Shown here: positions 52,282 through 61,397 of the stretch, one piece after another | How positions within the stretch are numbered: position 1 is the stretch's first letter | How the letters are laid out: every line of letters starts with the position of its first letter | Assembly: GCF_019375555.1 (NCBI RefSeq) | Contig: NZ_JAHXDN010000004.1 | Coordinates: forward strand, 62,001 to 126,000 | Length of the DNA stretch: 64,000 bases | Source: Roseobacter insulae | GTDB taxonomy: Bacteria; Pseudomonadota; Alphaproteobacteria; Rhodobacterales; Rhodobacteraceae | Reading direction: 5' to 3' | Translations under genes and position numbers: made by a program | The notes under the pieces: generated by a model | The model's database searches: none | Told to the model about the DNA's origin: nothing | What the model saw: only the letters and a program-made list of their open reading frames with translations

Positions 52282-53160
52282 ATGACATTCGACCAGATCC
52301 GGACGTTTCTTTGGGTGGCCCGCCTCGGCGGGTTTCGCAAGGCTGCAGAGCGGTTGTTCCTGTCGCAGCCTGCGGTCTCGACCCGGATCTCCAAACTGGA
52401 GCAAGAATTGCGCGTTCAACTGTTTGAGCGCGGTCAGGGAGACCTGGTGCTGACAAAGCACGGGACACTGCTGTTGTCTTATGCCGAACAGATGCTTTTC
52501 GTGGAAGAGGAGATCAAGCAGCGCGTCGCGAACCCATCAGAGGCGGAAGGCCTGTTTCGCGTCGGCGCGTCCGAGACCATCGCTCAGGCGTGGTTGCCGG
52601 AGTTTCTCGAAGCCTTCAGCGAACATTATCCCCGTGTCAATGTTGACCTGACGGTCGATATCTCGCTGAACCTGCGGGCCGCCCTGTTGGATCGCAGGCT
52701 GGACATGGCGTTCCTGATGGGGCCGGTGTCGGAGTTCACGGTCGAAAACCTTGATCTGCCGTCTTTCGACCTGCACTGGTACCGGTCCACGACAAATGAA
52801 CAAACCGATCTGGGCAAGATCCCGGTTATCTCCTACTCCAGCCAGACCCGCCCTTACCGCGAGTTGATGTCGGAGTTGTCACGGCGGGTCGGCCCGGGCC
52901 TGCGTGTCTATGCGTCGGCTTCCCTGTCAGCGAGCCTTAAGATGATCGCCGCAGGAATCGCCGTCGGCCCCTACCCACGTGCCTTGGCCAACGACTTTCT
53001 GGAAGCCGGACAAATCGTTGAGTTCGACCCCGGCTTTCGCCCGCGGCCTCTCGCATTTACAGCGTCATACCTGTCGGAACCTCGCAGCTTCCTTGTCGAA
53101 AACAGCGCGGTGATTGCACGTGACGTGGCCGTGACATGGGACAGGACACACCCCAAGTGA
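52282..53160 (+). CDS. LysR family transcriptional regulator
   Basis: 292-aa LysR protein. ATG 52282 starts the helix-turn-helix domain exactly (MTFDQIRTFLWVARLGGFRKAAERLFLSQPAVSTRISKLE). The C-terminal part is the periplasmic-binding-like effector domain. It lies upstream of, and codirectional with, the DUF1445/TRAP operon, whose promoter region carries an ATCTAT-N4-ATAGAT palindrome. It probably controls uptake and breakdown of the TRAP substrate. Autoregulation cannot be judged. Confidence 0.9.
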   Translation: MTFDQIRTFLWVARLGGFRKAAERLFLSQPAVSTRISKLEQELRVQLFERGQGDLVLTKHGTLLLSYAEQMLFVEEEIKQRVANPSEAEGLFRVGASETIAQAWLPEFLEAFSEHYPRVNVDLTVDISLNLRAALLDRRLDMAFLMGPVSEFTVENLDLPSFDLHWYRSTTNEQTDLGKIPVISYSSQTRPYRELMSELSRRVGPGLRVYASASLSASLKMIAAGIAVGPYPRALANDFLEAGQIVEFDPGFRPRPLAFTASYLSEPRSFLVENSAVIARDVAVTWDRTHPK

Positions 53161-53169
53161 ATTCAAAAA

Positions 53170-53185
53170 ATCTATCGCTATAGAT
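53170..53185 (+). promoter_or_regulatory. LysR-type operator upstream of DUF1445-TRAP operon
   Basis: ATCTATCGCTATAGAT is a 16-bp inverted repeat (6-bp arms, 4-bp centre) in the 94-base gap between the LysR stop and the DUF1445 start, about 70 bases before that ATG. The length and ATC...GAT ends fit LysR recognition sites. Confidence 0.55.
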
Positions 53186-53254
53186 ACAAAATGATAATTT
53201 GCGTGAAATTGCGGTGGCATGTGATGGTTCTTGGGAATCACGGGGGCTGCCTGA

Positions 53255-54079
53255 ATGACAACGACACGGGTTTCGCATGTCGACCTCGTTGACCAGACCG
53301 CCGCGCAAGTGCGCGCAGCGATCCGCAACGGTGACTATGATGGGCATACGGCCGGGCTGGCGGCCGGAAAGCTCCAGTGCAACCTTGCCATTCTGCCTGA
53401 GCGTTTTGCCCTGGACTTCCTGCGGTTCTGCCAGCGCAACCCCAAGCCGTGTCCCATCGTCGCGGTGGGAGACAGTGGCGACCCGATGCTACCAACGTTG
53501 GGCCATGACATCGACATTCGGACGGACGTCCCGCGATACAGTGTTTTCCGAAACGGTCAGCTGAGCGACGAGGTCACCGACATCTCGCGTGAATGGTCCG
53601 ATGACCTTGTAACGGTTGCTTTGGGATGCTCCTTCACATTCGAAAACGCGCTGCTGCGTAATGGCGTTCCCGTGCGCCATCTCGAAACAGGCAAGAATGT
53701 TCCGATGTATCGGTCCGATATCGCGCTTGTTTCTGCAGGTATGTTCGGGGGCGACATGGTGGTGACGATGCGCCCGATCCCCGAGCATCTCGTCGATCAG
53801 GCCAAGGAGATCAGCAGGCGTTATCCACAAGCACATGGTGCCCCGATCGCGATGGGTGACCCGGCGCAGATCGGGATTTCAGACCTCACGAAACCCGACT
53901 GGGGCGATGCGGTCGAGATCAAGCCCGGCGAGGTGCCGGTCTATTGGGCCTGCGGCGTGACCCCGCAAAACGTTCTTTTGCAAGCAGCGCTTCCGATCTG
54001 CATCACACATGCACCCGGCCACATGCTGATTGCAGATGTCGCCGAGGGTGCCGAAACGACAATTCTGCCAAATCACTGA
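53255..54079 (+). CDS. Putative hydro-lyase, DUF1445 / YcsI family
   Basis: 274-aa protein of the DUF1445 hydro-lyase family. Typical strings are ALDFLRFCQRNPKPCPIVAV, DIRTDVPRYSVFRNGQL, LGCSFTFENALLRNGVPVRH, YWACGVTPQNVLLQA and ITHAPGHMLIADV. Related members are proposed to interconvert or dehydrate hydroxy/amino acids. First enzyme gene of a TRAP-transporter operon (18 nt before dctP), so it probably acts on the imported substrate. No signal peptide, cytosolic. Confidence 0.85.
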   Translation: MTTTRVSHVDLVDQTAAQVRAAIRNGDYDGHTAGLAAGKLQCNLAILPERFALDFLRFCQRNPKPCPIVAVGDSGDPMLPTLGHDIDIRTDVPRYSVFRNGQLSDEVTDISREWSDDLVTVALGCSFTFENALLRNGVPVRHLETGKNVPMYRSDIALVSAGMFGGDMVVTMRPIPEHLVDQAKEISRRYPQAHGAPIAMGDPAQIGISDLTKPDWGDAVEIKPGEVPVYWACGVTPQNVLLQAALPICITHAPGHMLIADVAEGAETTILPNH

Positions 54080-54097
54080 CCAACGAGGAGACCCCCG

Positions 54098-55129
54098 ATG
54101 AACAAGACACTCTCACTGCTGATTGCAAGCGCCGCGCTTGCAACACCTGCCATCGCCGAAAACCTTGCTGTGGTGGGCAGTTGGTCCAGCCTGCCGCTGC
54201 ACAAGCAATACGAGGCCCCGTTCTGGGGCGAAACGCTGCCCGCCGCCTCCGGGGGTACCGTCAGTGTCGAACTTACGACGCACAACCAGATGAGCCTCGG
54301 GCTGGGGGACATCTATCCGTTGCTCGGGCAGGGAGTTTATGACGTGGCGATGACGGTGGCAGACTATGCCGTGGCTGATGCCCCCGAACTTGAAGGGCTG
54401 GATGTGCCGCTGCTGGCCCTGTCCGCGGACGAAGCCCGTGCCATGGTCGATGCAGCACGTCCCATGGTTGCCGATATCTATCGCGACCGCTTCAACTCTC
54501 ACGTACTGGCGATTGCGCCCTATCCGCCTCAGGTGGTGTTCTGCAACGCCGAGATTTCCAGCCTTGCCGATATGGAAGGTCTGAAAGTGCGCGCCTCCGG
54601 TCGGATGACCGCCAAACTGCTGGAAGCTCTGGGGGCCGAGGGGGTGAACGTGTCCTTCTCCGAAGTGCCCGGTGCGCTGCAGAATGGTGTTGTCGACTGC
54701 GCCGTGACCGGCGCCGGGTCTGGCTACAGCGCGGGCTGGTGGGAAGTCTCGACCCATCTGCTGCCGATCCCGCTGGGTGGCTGGGATTCGGTTGTCACCG
54801 CTATGAACATGGACAAGTGGAACAGCCTGAACAGCGACACGCAGGCGTTGATCTCGGCTGAAATCGTCAGTGGTTTCGAGGATCCGGCATGGGACAGCGC
54901 GCAGAATGCCCTGGTCAATGACATCGCCTGCCTGACCGGAAACGGCGAATGCCCCTCGGGCGAGGCGCGCGCGATGACCCTCGTCGAGGTCAGTGACGCC
55001 GACTTCGCCCGCGCGCGTGACATCCTGACCAGCGAAGTGCTGCCAGATTGGGCAGAGCGCGCCGGCGGCGACTGGGCCACACGCTGGAACGAAAGCGTGG
55101 GTCAGGTTGTCGGTGTGACCATCAACTGA
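54098..55129 (+). CDS. TRAP transporter periplasmic substrate-binding protein (DctP family)
   Basis: 343-aa secreted DctP-type protein. Signal peptide MNKTLSLLIASAALATPAIAEN. The body has VVGSWSSLPLHKQYE at the start, the carboxylate-arginine region LKVRASGRMTAKLLEALGAEGVNVSFSEVPGALQNGVVDC and the downstream GSGYSAGWWEV. The conserved Arg in VRASG normally binds a carboxylate, so an organic or amino acid is expected. GAGGAG precedes the ATG. Works with the DctQ and DctM proteins encoded immediately downstream. Confidence 0.9.
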   Translation: MNKTLSLLIASAALATPAIAENLAVVGSWSSLPLHKQYEAPFWGETLPAASGGTVSVELTTHNQMSLGLGDIYPLLGQGVYDVAMTVADYAVADAPELEGLDVPLLALSADEARAMVDAARPMVADIYRDRFNSHVLAIAPYPPQVVFCNAEISSLADMEGLKVRASGRMTAKLLEALGAEGVNVSFSEVPGALQNGVVDCAVTGAGSGYSAGWWEVSTHLLPIPLGGWDSVVTAMNMDKWNSLNSDTQALISAEIVSGFEDPAWDSAQNALVNDIACLTGNGECPSGEARAMTLVEVSDADFARARDILTSEVLPDWAERAGGDWATRWNESVGQVVGVTIN

Positions 55130-55155
55130 CGCAAAGACCAAGGGACGCTCCGATC

Positions 55156-55704
55156 ATGGAACTGACGATGATAAACCGCCTGCGCACAATCAACAGAGCC
55201 GTGGCCCTGACCGTCGGATTTGGCCTGCTGATCTGCGCGGGCTTCGTGTTGATCGACATCATCATGCGCCAGATCGGCTCGTCCCTTGGCGGAACAGAAG
55301 AGATCGCGGGCTACGCCATGGCGCTCGCGACGTCGTGGGGTATGTCCTACACGCTGCTCGAGATGGGACATGTGCGCATTGACCTTCTGCGCAGCCGGGC
55401 CGGCACCTTCGGGCGGGCAATTTTTGACGTCTTTTCCATGGTCGTGATGTCTGCGGTCATCATCACGATCGCAATCAAGGCCTGGCCGGTCGTGGAACGT
55501 TCCCTCGTCAACGGATCAACGGCCAACACGCCGCTTGAGACCCCGCTGATCTGGGTGCAGATGCCGTGGTTCGCGGGTTGGCTCTGGTTTGCTCTGATGT
55601 CCGCGCTCACCACCCTTGCGGCCCTCAGCTTGCTGCTCAAGCGACGTCACGAAGAAACCGAAAGCTTTGTCGGAGCCTTTGCAGAACAGGACACTTTGCA
55701 ATGA
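55156..55704 (+). CDS. TRAP transporter small permease subunit DctQ
   Basis: 182-aa membrane protein with four hydrophobic helices (VALTVGFGLLICAGFVLIDI, MALATSWGMSYTLLEMG, FSMVVMSAVIITIAI and FAGWLWFALMSALTTLAAL). ATG 55156 with AAGGGA upstream. It bridges DctP and DctM in the inner membrane. Its stop overlaps the DctM start (ATGA). Length and topology standard for DctQ. Confidence 0.9.
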   Translation: MELTMINRLRTINRAVALTVGFGLLICAGFVLIDIIMRQIGSSLGGTEEIAGYAMALATSWGMSYTLLEMGHVRIDLLRSRAGTFGRAIFDVFSMVVMSAVIITIAIKAWPVVERSLVNGSTANTPLETPLIWVQMPWFAGWLWFALMSALTTLAALSLLLKRRHEETESFVGAFAEQDTLQ

Positions 55705-56984
55705 TCGGATATGTTTCTGTCGGGCTCCTGGGCCTTCTGGCGCTCTCTATCCCGGTTGGCATCGTACTGTTCCTGCTGGGGTTCGGCATTGACACCTTCT
55801 TTTCGAGTTTTCCGCTTATCCGCGGTCTTGGAAATATGGTCTGGTCGTCGTCAAATTCGGCCACCCTGATCGCAATCCCGTTTTTCGTCCTGCTGGGCGA
55901 AATTCTGGTCCGAAGCGGGGTTGCGACGCGCACTTACGCCGCCCTGGACCGCTGGGTGTCATGGTTGCCCGGCGGGTTGGTGCACGCTAATGTCGCTACC
56001 GCGACCATGTTCTCGGCGACGTCAGGATCCTCCGTGGCGACGGCCGCGACCGTCGCCACCGTCGCCATGCCTCAGGCGGAAAAGCTGGGGTACGATCCCA
56101 AGCTTTTTTCAGGCGCGATCGCGGCGGGTGGCACCTTGGGCATCATGATTCCGCCCTCAATCAATCTGATCGTCTACGGATTCCTAACGCAGTCTTCCAT
56201 CCCACAGCTCTTTCTGGCGGGGCTTGTTCCCGGCATCCTTCTTGCCATCGCCTTCATGGCGGTCACAGCGATCATCTGCCTGATCCGGCCGGATCTGGGC
56301 GGCACCCGTCGCACCTTCCCCTTCGCACAAATGCTGCGGGCGTTGATCGACCTGATCCCGATACTCATTCTGTTTGGGCTCATCGTCGGCTCCATCTACC
56401 TTGGCTGGGCCACCCCGACAGAGGCCGCCGCCGTGGGTGTCGCCGGTGCGTTTTTGATCGCGCTGGCATTTGGCGGAGTGTCCTGGCCGATGCTGACGCA
56501 AAGCCTGACCGGGACCGTCAAGATCACCTCCATGATCATGTTGATCGTGATTGGCGCGTCCTTCCTCAACTTCACCCTCGCCTCGGCCGGGCTTGGCCGC
56601 GAACTGACCGAGTTCATGACAGGGCTTGGACTGACGCCATTGAAGACAATCCTCGTGGTTGTGGTGCTCTATATTGTGCTGGGCTTTTTTATCGAAACGC
56701 TGTCGCTGATGGTTGTGACCATCCCGATCATCGTGCCCTTGGTTGTGGCGCAGGGCTATGATGTGATCTGGTTCGGCATCCTGATGATCGTGCTCATCGA
56801 AATGGCCCTGATCACGCCGCCCGTGGGCCTGAACCTCTACGTGGTGCAGGGCGCACGAAAATCCGGCAGTTTGAACGAAGTCATGCTGGGCGCCCTGCCC
56901 TATTGCCTGACGATGCTTGCGATGGCATTTCTTCTGATTGCCTTCCCCGGCATCGCGCTCTTTCTACCGAATTTCCTGCAATAG
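55701..56984 (+). CDS. TRAP transporter large permease subunit DctM
   Basis: 427-aa polytopic membrane protein of the DctM family with about 11-12 helices. The IPVGIVLFLLGFGID start, FVLLGEILVRSG, ATAATVATVAMPQAEKLGYD, MIPPSINLIVYGFLT and ALITPPVGLNLYVVQG strings fit the family fold. Driven by a sodium gradient in known TRAP systems. Coupled to dctQ by ATGA overlap. Last recognised gene of the LysR-controlled operon. Confidence 0.92.
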   Translation: MIGYVSVGLLGLLALSIPVGIVLFLLGFGIDTFFSSFPLIRGLGNMVWSSSNSATLIAIPFFVLLGEILVRSGVATRTYAALDRWVSWLPGGLVHANVATATMFSATSGSSVATAATVATVAMPQAEKLGYDPKLFSGAIAAGGTLGIMIPPSINLIVYGFLTQSSIPQLFLAGLVPGILLAIAFMAVTAIICLIRPDLGGTRRTFPFAQMLRALIDLIPILILFGLIVGSIYLGWATPTEAAAVGVAGAFLIALAFGGVSWPMLTQSLTGTVKITSMIMLIVIGASFLNFTLASAGLGRELTEFMTGLGLTPLKTILVVVVLYIVLGFFIETLSLMVVTIPIIVPLVVAQGYDVIWFGILMIVLIEMALITPPVGLNLYVVQGARKSGSLNEVMLGALPYCLTMLAMAFLLIAFPGIALFLPNFLQ

Positions 56985-57286
56985 GGGCATTGGGTCAGCT
57001 TTCATCATCCTCAACGCGGATCGTCAGAAAAAACCCCGGAGTACAGGTTTTCTCGCGCCAAGGATTTCGGTTTTGATCTCCGCCGCTTGGGAACTCACGG
57101 TCTTTCTTGGCAGGCAAGCCTCTTGCGCCTACACCCTAGCCTCAGTGTAACACAACGCTCTCTTTCACAGGGTCTCCCGTTCGGCTCTCCAAATGCGCTG
57201 CACCCGATTGTGGTTCACAGGCCAGCCCGCGATGCTGCGCAGGCTCGCCATCATCCGTTAGGGACCTCGCCAGATGACCCGACCCG
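56985..57286. other. Intergenic region without recognised gene
   Basis: About 300 bases between dctM and the convergent DUF1217-repeat gene. A weak hairpin (AGAAAAAACC / GGTTTTCT, roughly 57026-57053) may end the TRAP transcript. Nothing else recognised. Confidence 0.35.
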
Positions 57287-58915
57287 CTAAAACCCCGACA
57301 GGATGATGGAGGCGATATTGGCGCCCGAAGAAGAGCCCAGGCTTTGGGCGCTGCTCGACAGAAGGTAACTCTGCCTCAGGCTTTCAAGCCTTTCAGGGTC
57401 TACGAAATCGGCGACTTCGCTGGTGTCATAAAACTGCTCGGCCCGGCTTTTCAGCACCGACAATTGTTGATCAACGTCAATGCTGCCGAAACTGGATGGC
57501 AACCGGAAGGCCCCCTCGAAGACCTCGCGCAAAGGTGGTGACGCCATGATGGAGAACCAGCTTGCATCATTGCTTGTCCCGGCGTCGACGACTTGCTTCA
57601 GTTCCCGCTCAAGCGCCAGGGCGACGCGCATTGTCGGATCGCTCTCACCCACTTGAATCTCGAACTGCCGGTCGAGATAATTCTGGGTCACTTGCTCGAC
57701 AAACCCTTCGGGATACACCCTCGCGGTTTCAGGCTCACGGAAATTGAACAGGTTGAAAAGCGCTGTAAATCTTTCATCGGGGTACACGTTCACCAAGGAC
57801 GTCGCAACCTCCGGGTCGGAGTTCAAGATGCGTTCGACAAGACCGCGCGAAGCGACGGTGTTGGCAATCCCGAAGAGATCCAACGCGGCGTCGCGCAGCG
57901 CTGTCGCGTCCAGAAAATCATCCGGGCTGTCAAGTGATCCGCTGCTTGCCGAAGCGGCTTCGACAAGTACCTGCAGACGGCTTTTTTCGACAACCGGGTT
58001 GCCGTCGCCATCAAGTGCCGGATCGCCATTCTCGTCCAGAACCGGAGTGTTGAAGCTGAAAGCACCTGCAAAACGCGCAAACCGGTCATCCTCCAGCGAA
58101 TAGACAAAAGACGCCTCGTCATTCAAATCAGAGTTCAGGACGTTTGTCAGAAAATCCGTTGTGTAGATGTCGTCCAGGTCGAATATCTGCAACGCTTCTT
58201 CCAGCAGCACAGGATTATCCAGCAAGTCCGCTGTCGTGGTGATCGTGTCGAAAGAACCCGAAAACGTATCAACGATAGTGTCAAGTTTGCTCTTGCCCTG
58301 TTCTTTCCCGAAGAAGTCAAAGGCTTTCGCAAATTCTACCAAACGCGCATCGGGCATCCGGTTTGCAAATGAGTTTTCGTCCGAGAGGTCGGATTCCAGC
58401 ACTTGCTTGAGGAAATACGTGTTCGAAAGATTTCCTTCCAATCCAAACCTCTCAAGCGAAGCCCGAAGCAGCGAGCGGTCTGCCAACAGGTCATCGGAAG
58501 ACTGAAGCGCCTGCAGCTTTACCGTCAGCTCATCTGCCGTGCGCTCCTGCAGCAGTCGCGGGCCGTCATCGCTTGCGAAATTGAATGCCTGCGCAAAGGC
58601 CAGATATCGTTTGTCGGCAAGGCGGTTCGCCAGTGACTTGTTGTCGCTCAGATCGGAATCCAGAATTCGCTTGATGAATGCGCGATTGTCCAGATCATCG
58701 TCCAGACCGAATGCTCCAAGAGCCACCTTGAGCAGGGTTCTGTCCTCCATGAGTTGATCGGAGGTCTGGATATCCTTCAATTTGTCAGAAAACTGCGTCG
58801 CTTCGCGCGCAATCAGCGGGTTTTGTTCGAAAAGGTTTTGCTGCACGTCGCGTGTGCGTTTCAGAAACGCGTAGCCGGCAACGCCAGACCCGACAACGGT
58901 TGGCACAAACGTCAC
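57287..58915 (-). CDS. DUF1217 protein with four tandem repeats
   Basis: 542-aa soluble protein. Four copies of a ~60-residue DUF1217 unit are visible at about 51-113, 139-202, 228-288 and 330-392. Each has a core like LLxxALxxFGL, then FLxxxLxSDLSDExSF, then a DxRFxxFAxAFxF end. Between units 3 and 4 lies an acidic DENGDPALDGDGN stretch that looks like a Ca-binding loop. DUF1217 proteins are often associated with flagellar genes, but none are next door here. GTG start at 58915 preceded by GGGAG. Very few positive charges and no Cys, so possibly secreted without a signal peptide. Role unknown. Confidence 0.82.
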   Translation of the reverse strand: MTFVPTVVGSGVAGYAFLKRTRDVQQNLFEQNPLIAREATQFSDKLKDIQTSDQLMEDRTLLKVALGAFGLDDDLDNRAFIKRILDSDLSDNKSLANRLADKRYLAFAQAFNFASDDGPRLLQERTADELTVKLQALQSSDDLLADRSLLRASLERFGLEGNLSNTYFLKQVLESDLSDENSFANRMPDARLVEFAKAFDFFGKEQGKSKLDTIVDTFSGSFDTITTTADLLDNPVLLEEALQIFDLDDIYTTDFLTNVLNSDLNDEASFVYSLEDDRFARFAGAFSFNTPVLDENGDPALDGDGNPVVEKSRLQVLVEAASASSGSLDSPDDFLDATALRDAALDLFGIANTVASRGLVERILNSDPEVATSLVNVYPDERFTALFNLFNFREPETARVYPEGFVEQVTQNYLDRQFEIQVGESDPTMRVALALERELKQVVDAGTSNDASWFSIMASPPLREVFEGAFRLPSSFGSIDVDQQLSVLKSRAEQFYDTSEVADFVDPERLESLRQSYLLSSSAQSLGSSSGANIASIILSGF

Positions 58916-59140
58916 AACGGCTCTCCCACGGGAAGTGTCAGAACGCTAGTGGCAATACTTGTTACAAAACGACATTGCATGATCGGCGAAACCTCGGTTG
59001 TTTGCATTCAGCCTTACACCGGATCGGTAAAGAATTCCCTAGCCGGGCTCTGAACGCATCCGGAAGGTGATCTCACGATCCATTGCTAATTGGCCCGATG
59101 CACTTGCGCGACAGGACCACCAGAAACGCACTTAGCGGCT

Positions 59141-60676
59141 TCAGCGCCCTGATGGCGCGGGCTGTGGCGCCAAGCCGGATGGCACACCGGCGGGCAGGAG
59201 ATCGCTGCGGTCCAATGCGCTCGGGTCGGTCAAACTGCCCAGAAACGCGACAATATGGGCGATGTCTTCCCGCGACAGCGAGATCGACGCCAGCGTGTTG
59301 CGCGACCTGATGCGCCCCCGAAGACCATCGGATTTCTGAACCCACCTGTCCTTTTTCTCAAAGGCGCGTATCTGTGCTGCGGTCAGGGGAACGAAGTGAG
59401 TGACAGACCCCCGCCCAGCGGGTCTGATCACTTGATCCAGCCTCGGCAGGCTGATCCGATCACTGTCAAAGGCATCGAGAGAGCTCTCCGGGTCGAGGTG
59501 ATGCCGCACAACCCCTTCGAGGGTCTTGAACGCCCCGCTGTGACCCCAGGGTCCGGTGATTTCAACATTGCGCAGCGACGGCGTTCGGAATGCAAAGAGA
59601 TCTGCTTGATCGAAAGTGACGCGATACCTCCCTTCATCTTCGAGCCGACCGGGCAGACCGGTTTCGCGCCAATAGGTGAAGTCCGCGCCATGGCCCTTGC
59701 CGGGGCCCGTCTGGGGCATGCCAATGGCGTGAAAGCGGTGATCGGTAAGCAGCGGGCCACTATGACACGACACGCAATTCGCCTTGCCGAAAAACAGCTT
59801 CAGACCCTGTTGCGCATCGCGTGACAACATTGACGCATCGCCGGTCCTGAGAAACCTGTCAAAAGGGCTTTGATCCGATCTGAAAGCCTGTGTCTGGAAA
59901 GCGGCGAGGGCTTTGGCGGCGTGGGTGAAGGTGATGTCATCCGCCGCGGCGACGTCATCAAAGGCCAGCCGAAACAGATCGACATATTCGGGGATGGCGG
60001 CAAGGCGCGCGGCAAGCCTTGCCCAGGCAAGTGGGCGGTTGTCGTCAGCCACGGCATCGGCGACAGGGTTTTCATGGCGTTGACCGGCCATTTCAAGCCC
60101 GGAAGTAACCGGGAACAGCGCTTGCGCTGCCAGTGTGCTGGGCAGTCCCGGCGGCAGATCGGACCCGGCGGGATTGGTAAAACCGCTGGTTTCCAACCCG
60201 CTTGCGTCCACCTCCAGACGACCGTCATGAAACATCGACCGGTATTGCCGCGCACCGACGTTCCACAAGGATTGCGCATTGCGCGGAATGCGTCCCGGAA
60301 CCGGGTCGCGGGTGACGCGCTGCGTGCCAACGCCATGGCCACCTTCGCCGATGCCCAGAGCCAGCGCATCACCTGTCCCAAGACCCGGGTCGTGGCACGT
60401 TCCGCACGAGATATTGCGGTTACCGGACAAAACCGGATCGAAAAAAAGCAGCCGCCCCAGTTCATAAAGCGCCTTGGGTGGCGCGCCATCATACAGGTAG
60501 TCCGCGTCTTCCAGAGGCTTGGGCAGGCGATTTTCGCGATAGCCACCAAGCTGACTTTGCGAACTGACACTGCCCAGAAGCAAAATGAACAGGACGCCTG
60601 TAAGGCCGGTGATACAGATCGGCCATCGTGGTTTTAGATAATTCGAGAGCATTTTCACGATTCTGTTTACCTGCAT
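59141..60676 (-). CDS. Dihaem cytochrome c peroxidase / MauG family protein
   Basis: About 511 aa. An N-terminal signal anchor (WPICITGLTGVLFILLL) precedes a dihaem peroxidase body with two CXXCH sites, CGTCH and CVSCH, and the usual FRTPSLRNVEITGPWGHSG region. It reduces peroxide or performs MauG-type oxidation using two c-type haems in the periplasm. No convincing ribosome site distinguishes ATG 60676 from ATG 60652, and the first is taken. Length is above the ~350 of simple CcpA, as in MauG-like relatives. Lies 59 nt after the GNAT gene on the same strand, suggesting cotranscription. Confidence 0.85.
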   Translation of the reverse strand: MQVNRIVKMLSNYLKPRWPICITGLTGVLFILLLGSVSSQSQLGGYRENRLPKPLEDADYLYDGAPPKALYELGRLLFFDPVLSGNRNISCGTCHDPGLGTGDALALGIGEGGHGVGTQRVTRDPVPGRIPRNAQSLWNVGARQYRSMFHDGRLEVDASGLETSGFTNPAGSDLPPGLPSTLAAQALFPVTSGLEMAGQRHENPVADAVADDNRPLAWARLAARLAAIPEYVDLFRLAFDDVAAADDITFTHAAKALAAFQTQAFRSDQSPFDRFLRTGDASMLSRDAQQGLKLFFGKANCVSCHSGPLLTDHRFHAIGMPQTGPGKGHGADFTYWRETGLPGRLEDEGRYRVTFDQADLFAFRTPSLRNVEITGPWGHSGAFKTLEGVVRHHLDPESSLDAFDSDRISLPRLDQVIRPAGRGSVTHFVPLTAAQIRAFEKKDRWVQKSDGLRGRIRSRNTLASISLSREDIAHIVAFLGSLTDPSALDRSDLLPAGVPSGLAPQPAPSGR

Positions 60677-60735
60677 TGCGATTGGCGGCGCGGCGCACGC
60701 CTGCGTTTTCCGGACATTCCGGACGTCCCCCGGTG

Positions 60736-61335
60736 TCAGACCGGTTTGCGGTAGAGAAGCCATTCCGTGCCGTCGTACGACCAGCCAGACTTGACGATCT
60801 CCTCACGTGCCACTTCGACAAAGCCAAGGCTTTCGTAGAGTTTGCGCGCGGGATTCACATCGCCTGTGATCAGGCTGAGAGCCGTGTATCCCGACGTGCG
60901 TGCGCGCGTCTCGGCATGCTGCAAAAGCGCCGTCGCCGCCCCCTGTCCACGTGCGTGCTCAAAGGTGGCCAATACATTGATGTACCACGTCCCGACGGCC
61001 AGGTTTTCGAGCGCCAGCAAGGGGCGGAAAACTGCCGACGCCTGCGCAATATCGGGCGCGGGCGTCCGCTGCTTCAGCGGATAACTGACCAGCGCGGAGA
61101 TCACCAAATCCTCGGCGTCTCGCACCACGTCCGATTTCTGCCAGCTGAAGCCGCCGGCATCCCGCTTTGCCCGGCGGCGGCCGACGTCCATCGCGGTCTC
61201 GTCCCCTTCGCGCATCTGTTCCCACAAGACAAGCGGCAACCCGTCTCCGGCTATCACGATGAGGTCGGCCAGAGCAGCCGCATCCGAGCGTCGGGCGGCG
61301 CAAACCTCGGTCCCGGCTTTTGAAACAATATTCAT
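60736..61335 (-). CDS. GNAT family N-acetyltransferase
   Basis: 199-aa single-domain acetyltransferase. Acetyl-CoA site INVLATFEHARGQGAATALLQ (with R/QxxGxG/A as RGQGAA), then LITGDVNPARKLYESLGF, the usual GNAT motif A and B. N-terminal residues vary. Second GNAT of the window and, like the one at 23596, located in an operon with a homocysteine methyltransferase. Substrate unknown. Confidence 0.83.
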   Translation of the reverse strand: MNIVSKAGTEVCAARRSDAAALADLIVIAGDGLPLVLWEQMREGDETAMDVGRRRAKRDAGGFSWQKSDVVRDAEDLVISALVSYPLKQRTPAPDIAQASAVFRPLLALENLAVGTWYINVLATFEHARGQGAATALLQHAETRARTSGYTALSLITGDVNPARKLYESLGFVEVAREEIVKSGWSYDGTEWLLYRKPV

Positions 61336-61397
61336 TTTCGATATCCTTCAGGTACAACCCGCCCCAGTGGAAATGGGCGGGCGCATTGCAAGGTGGG

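Noticed and set aside
54113-55141. 342-codon minus-strand open frame opposite dctP
   Set aside because: Shadow of dctP. No ribosome site, His/Arg/Gln-rich random sequence.
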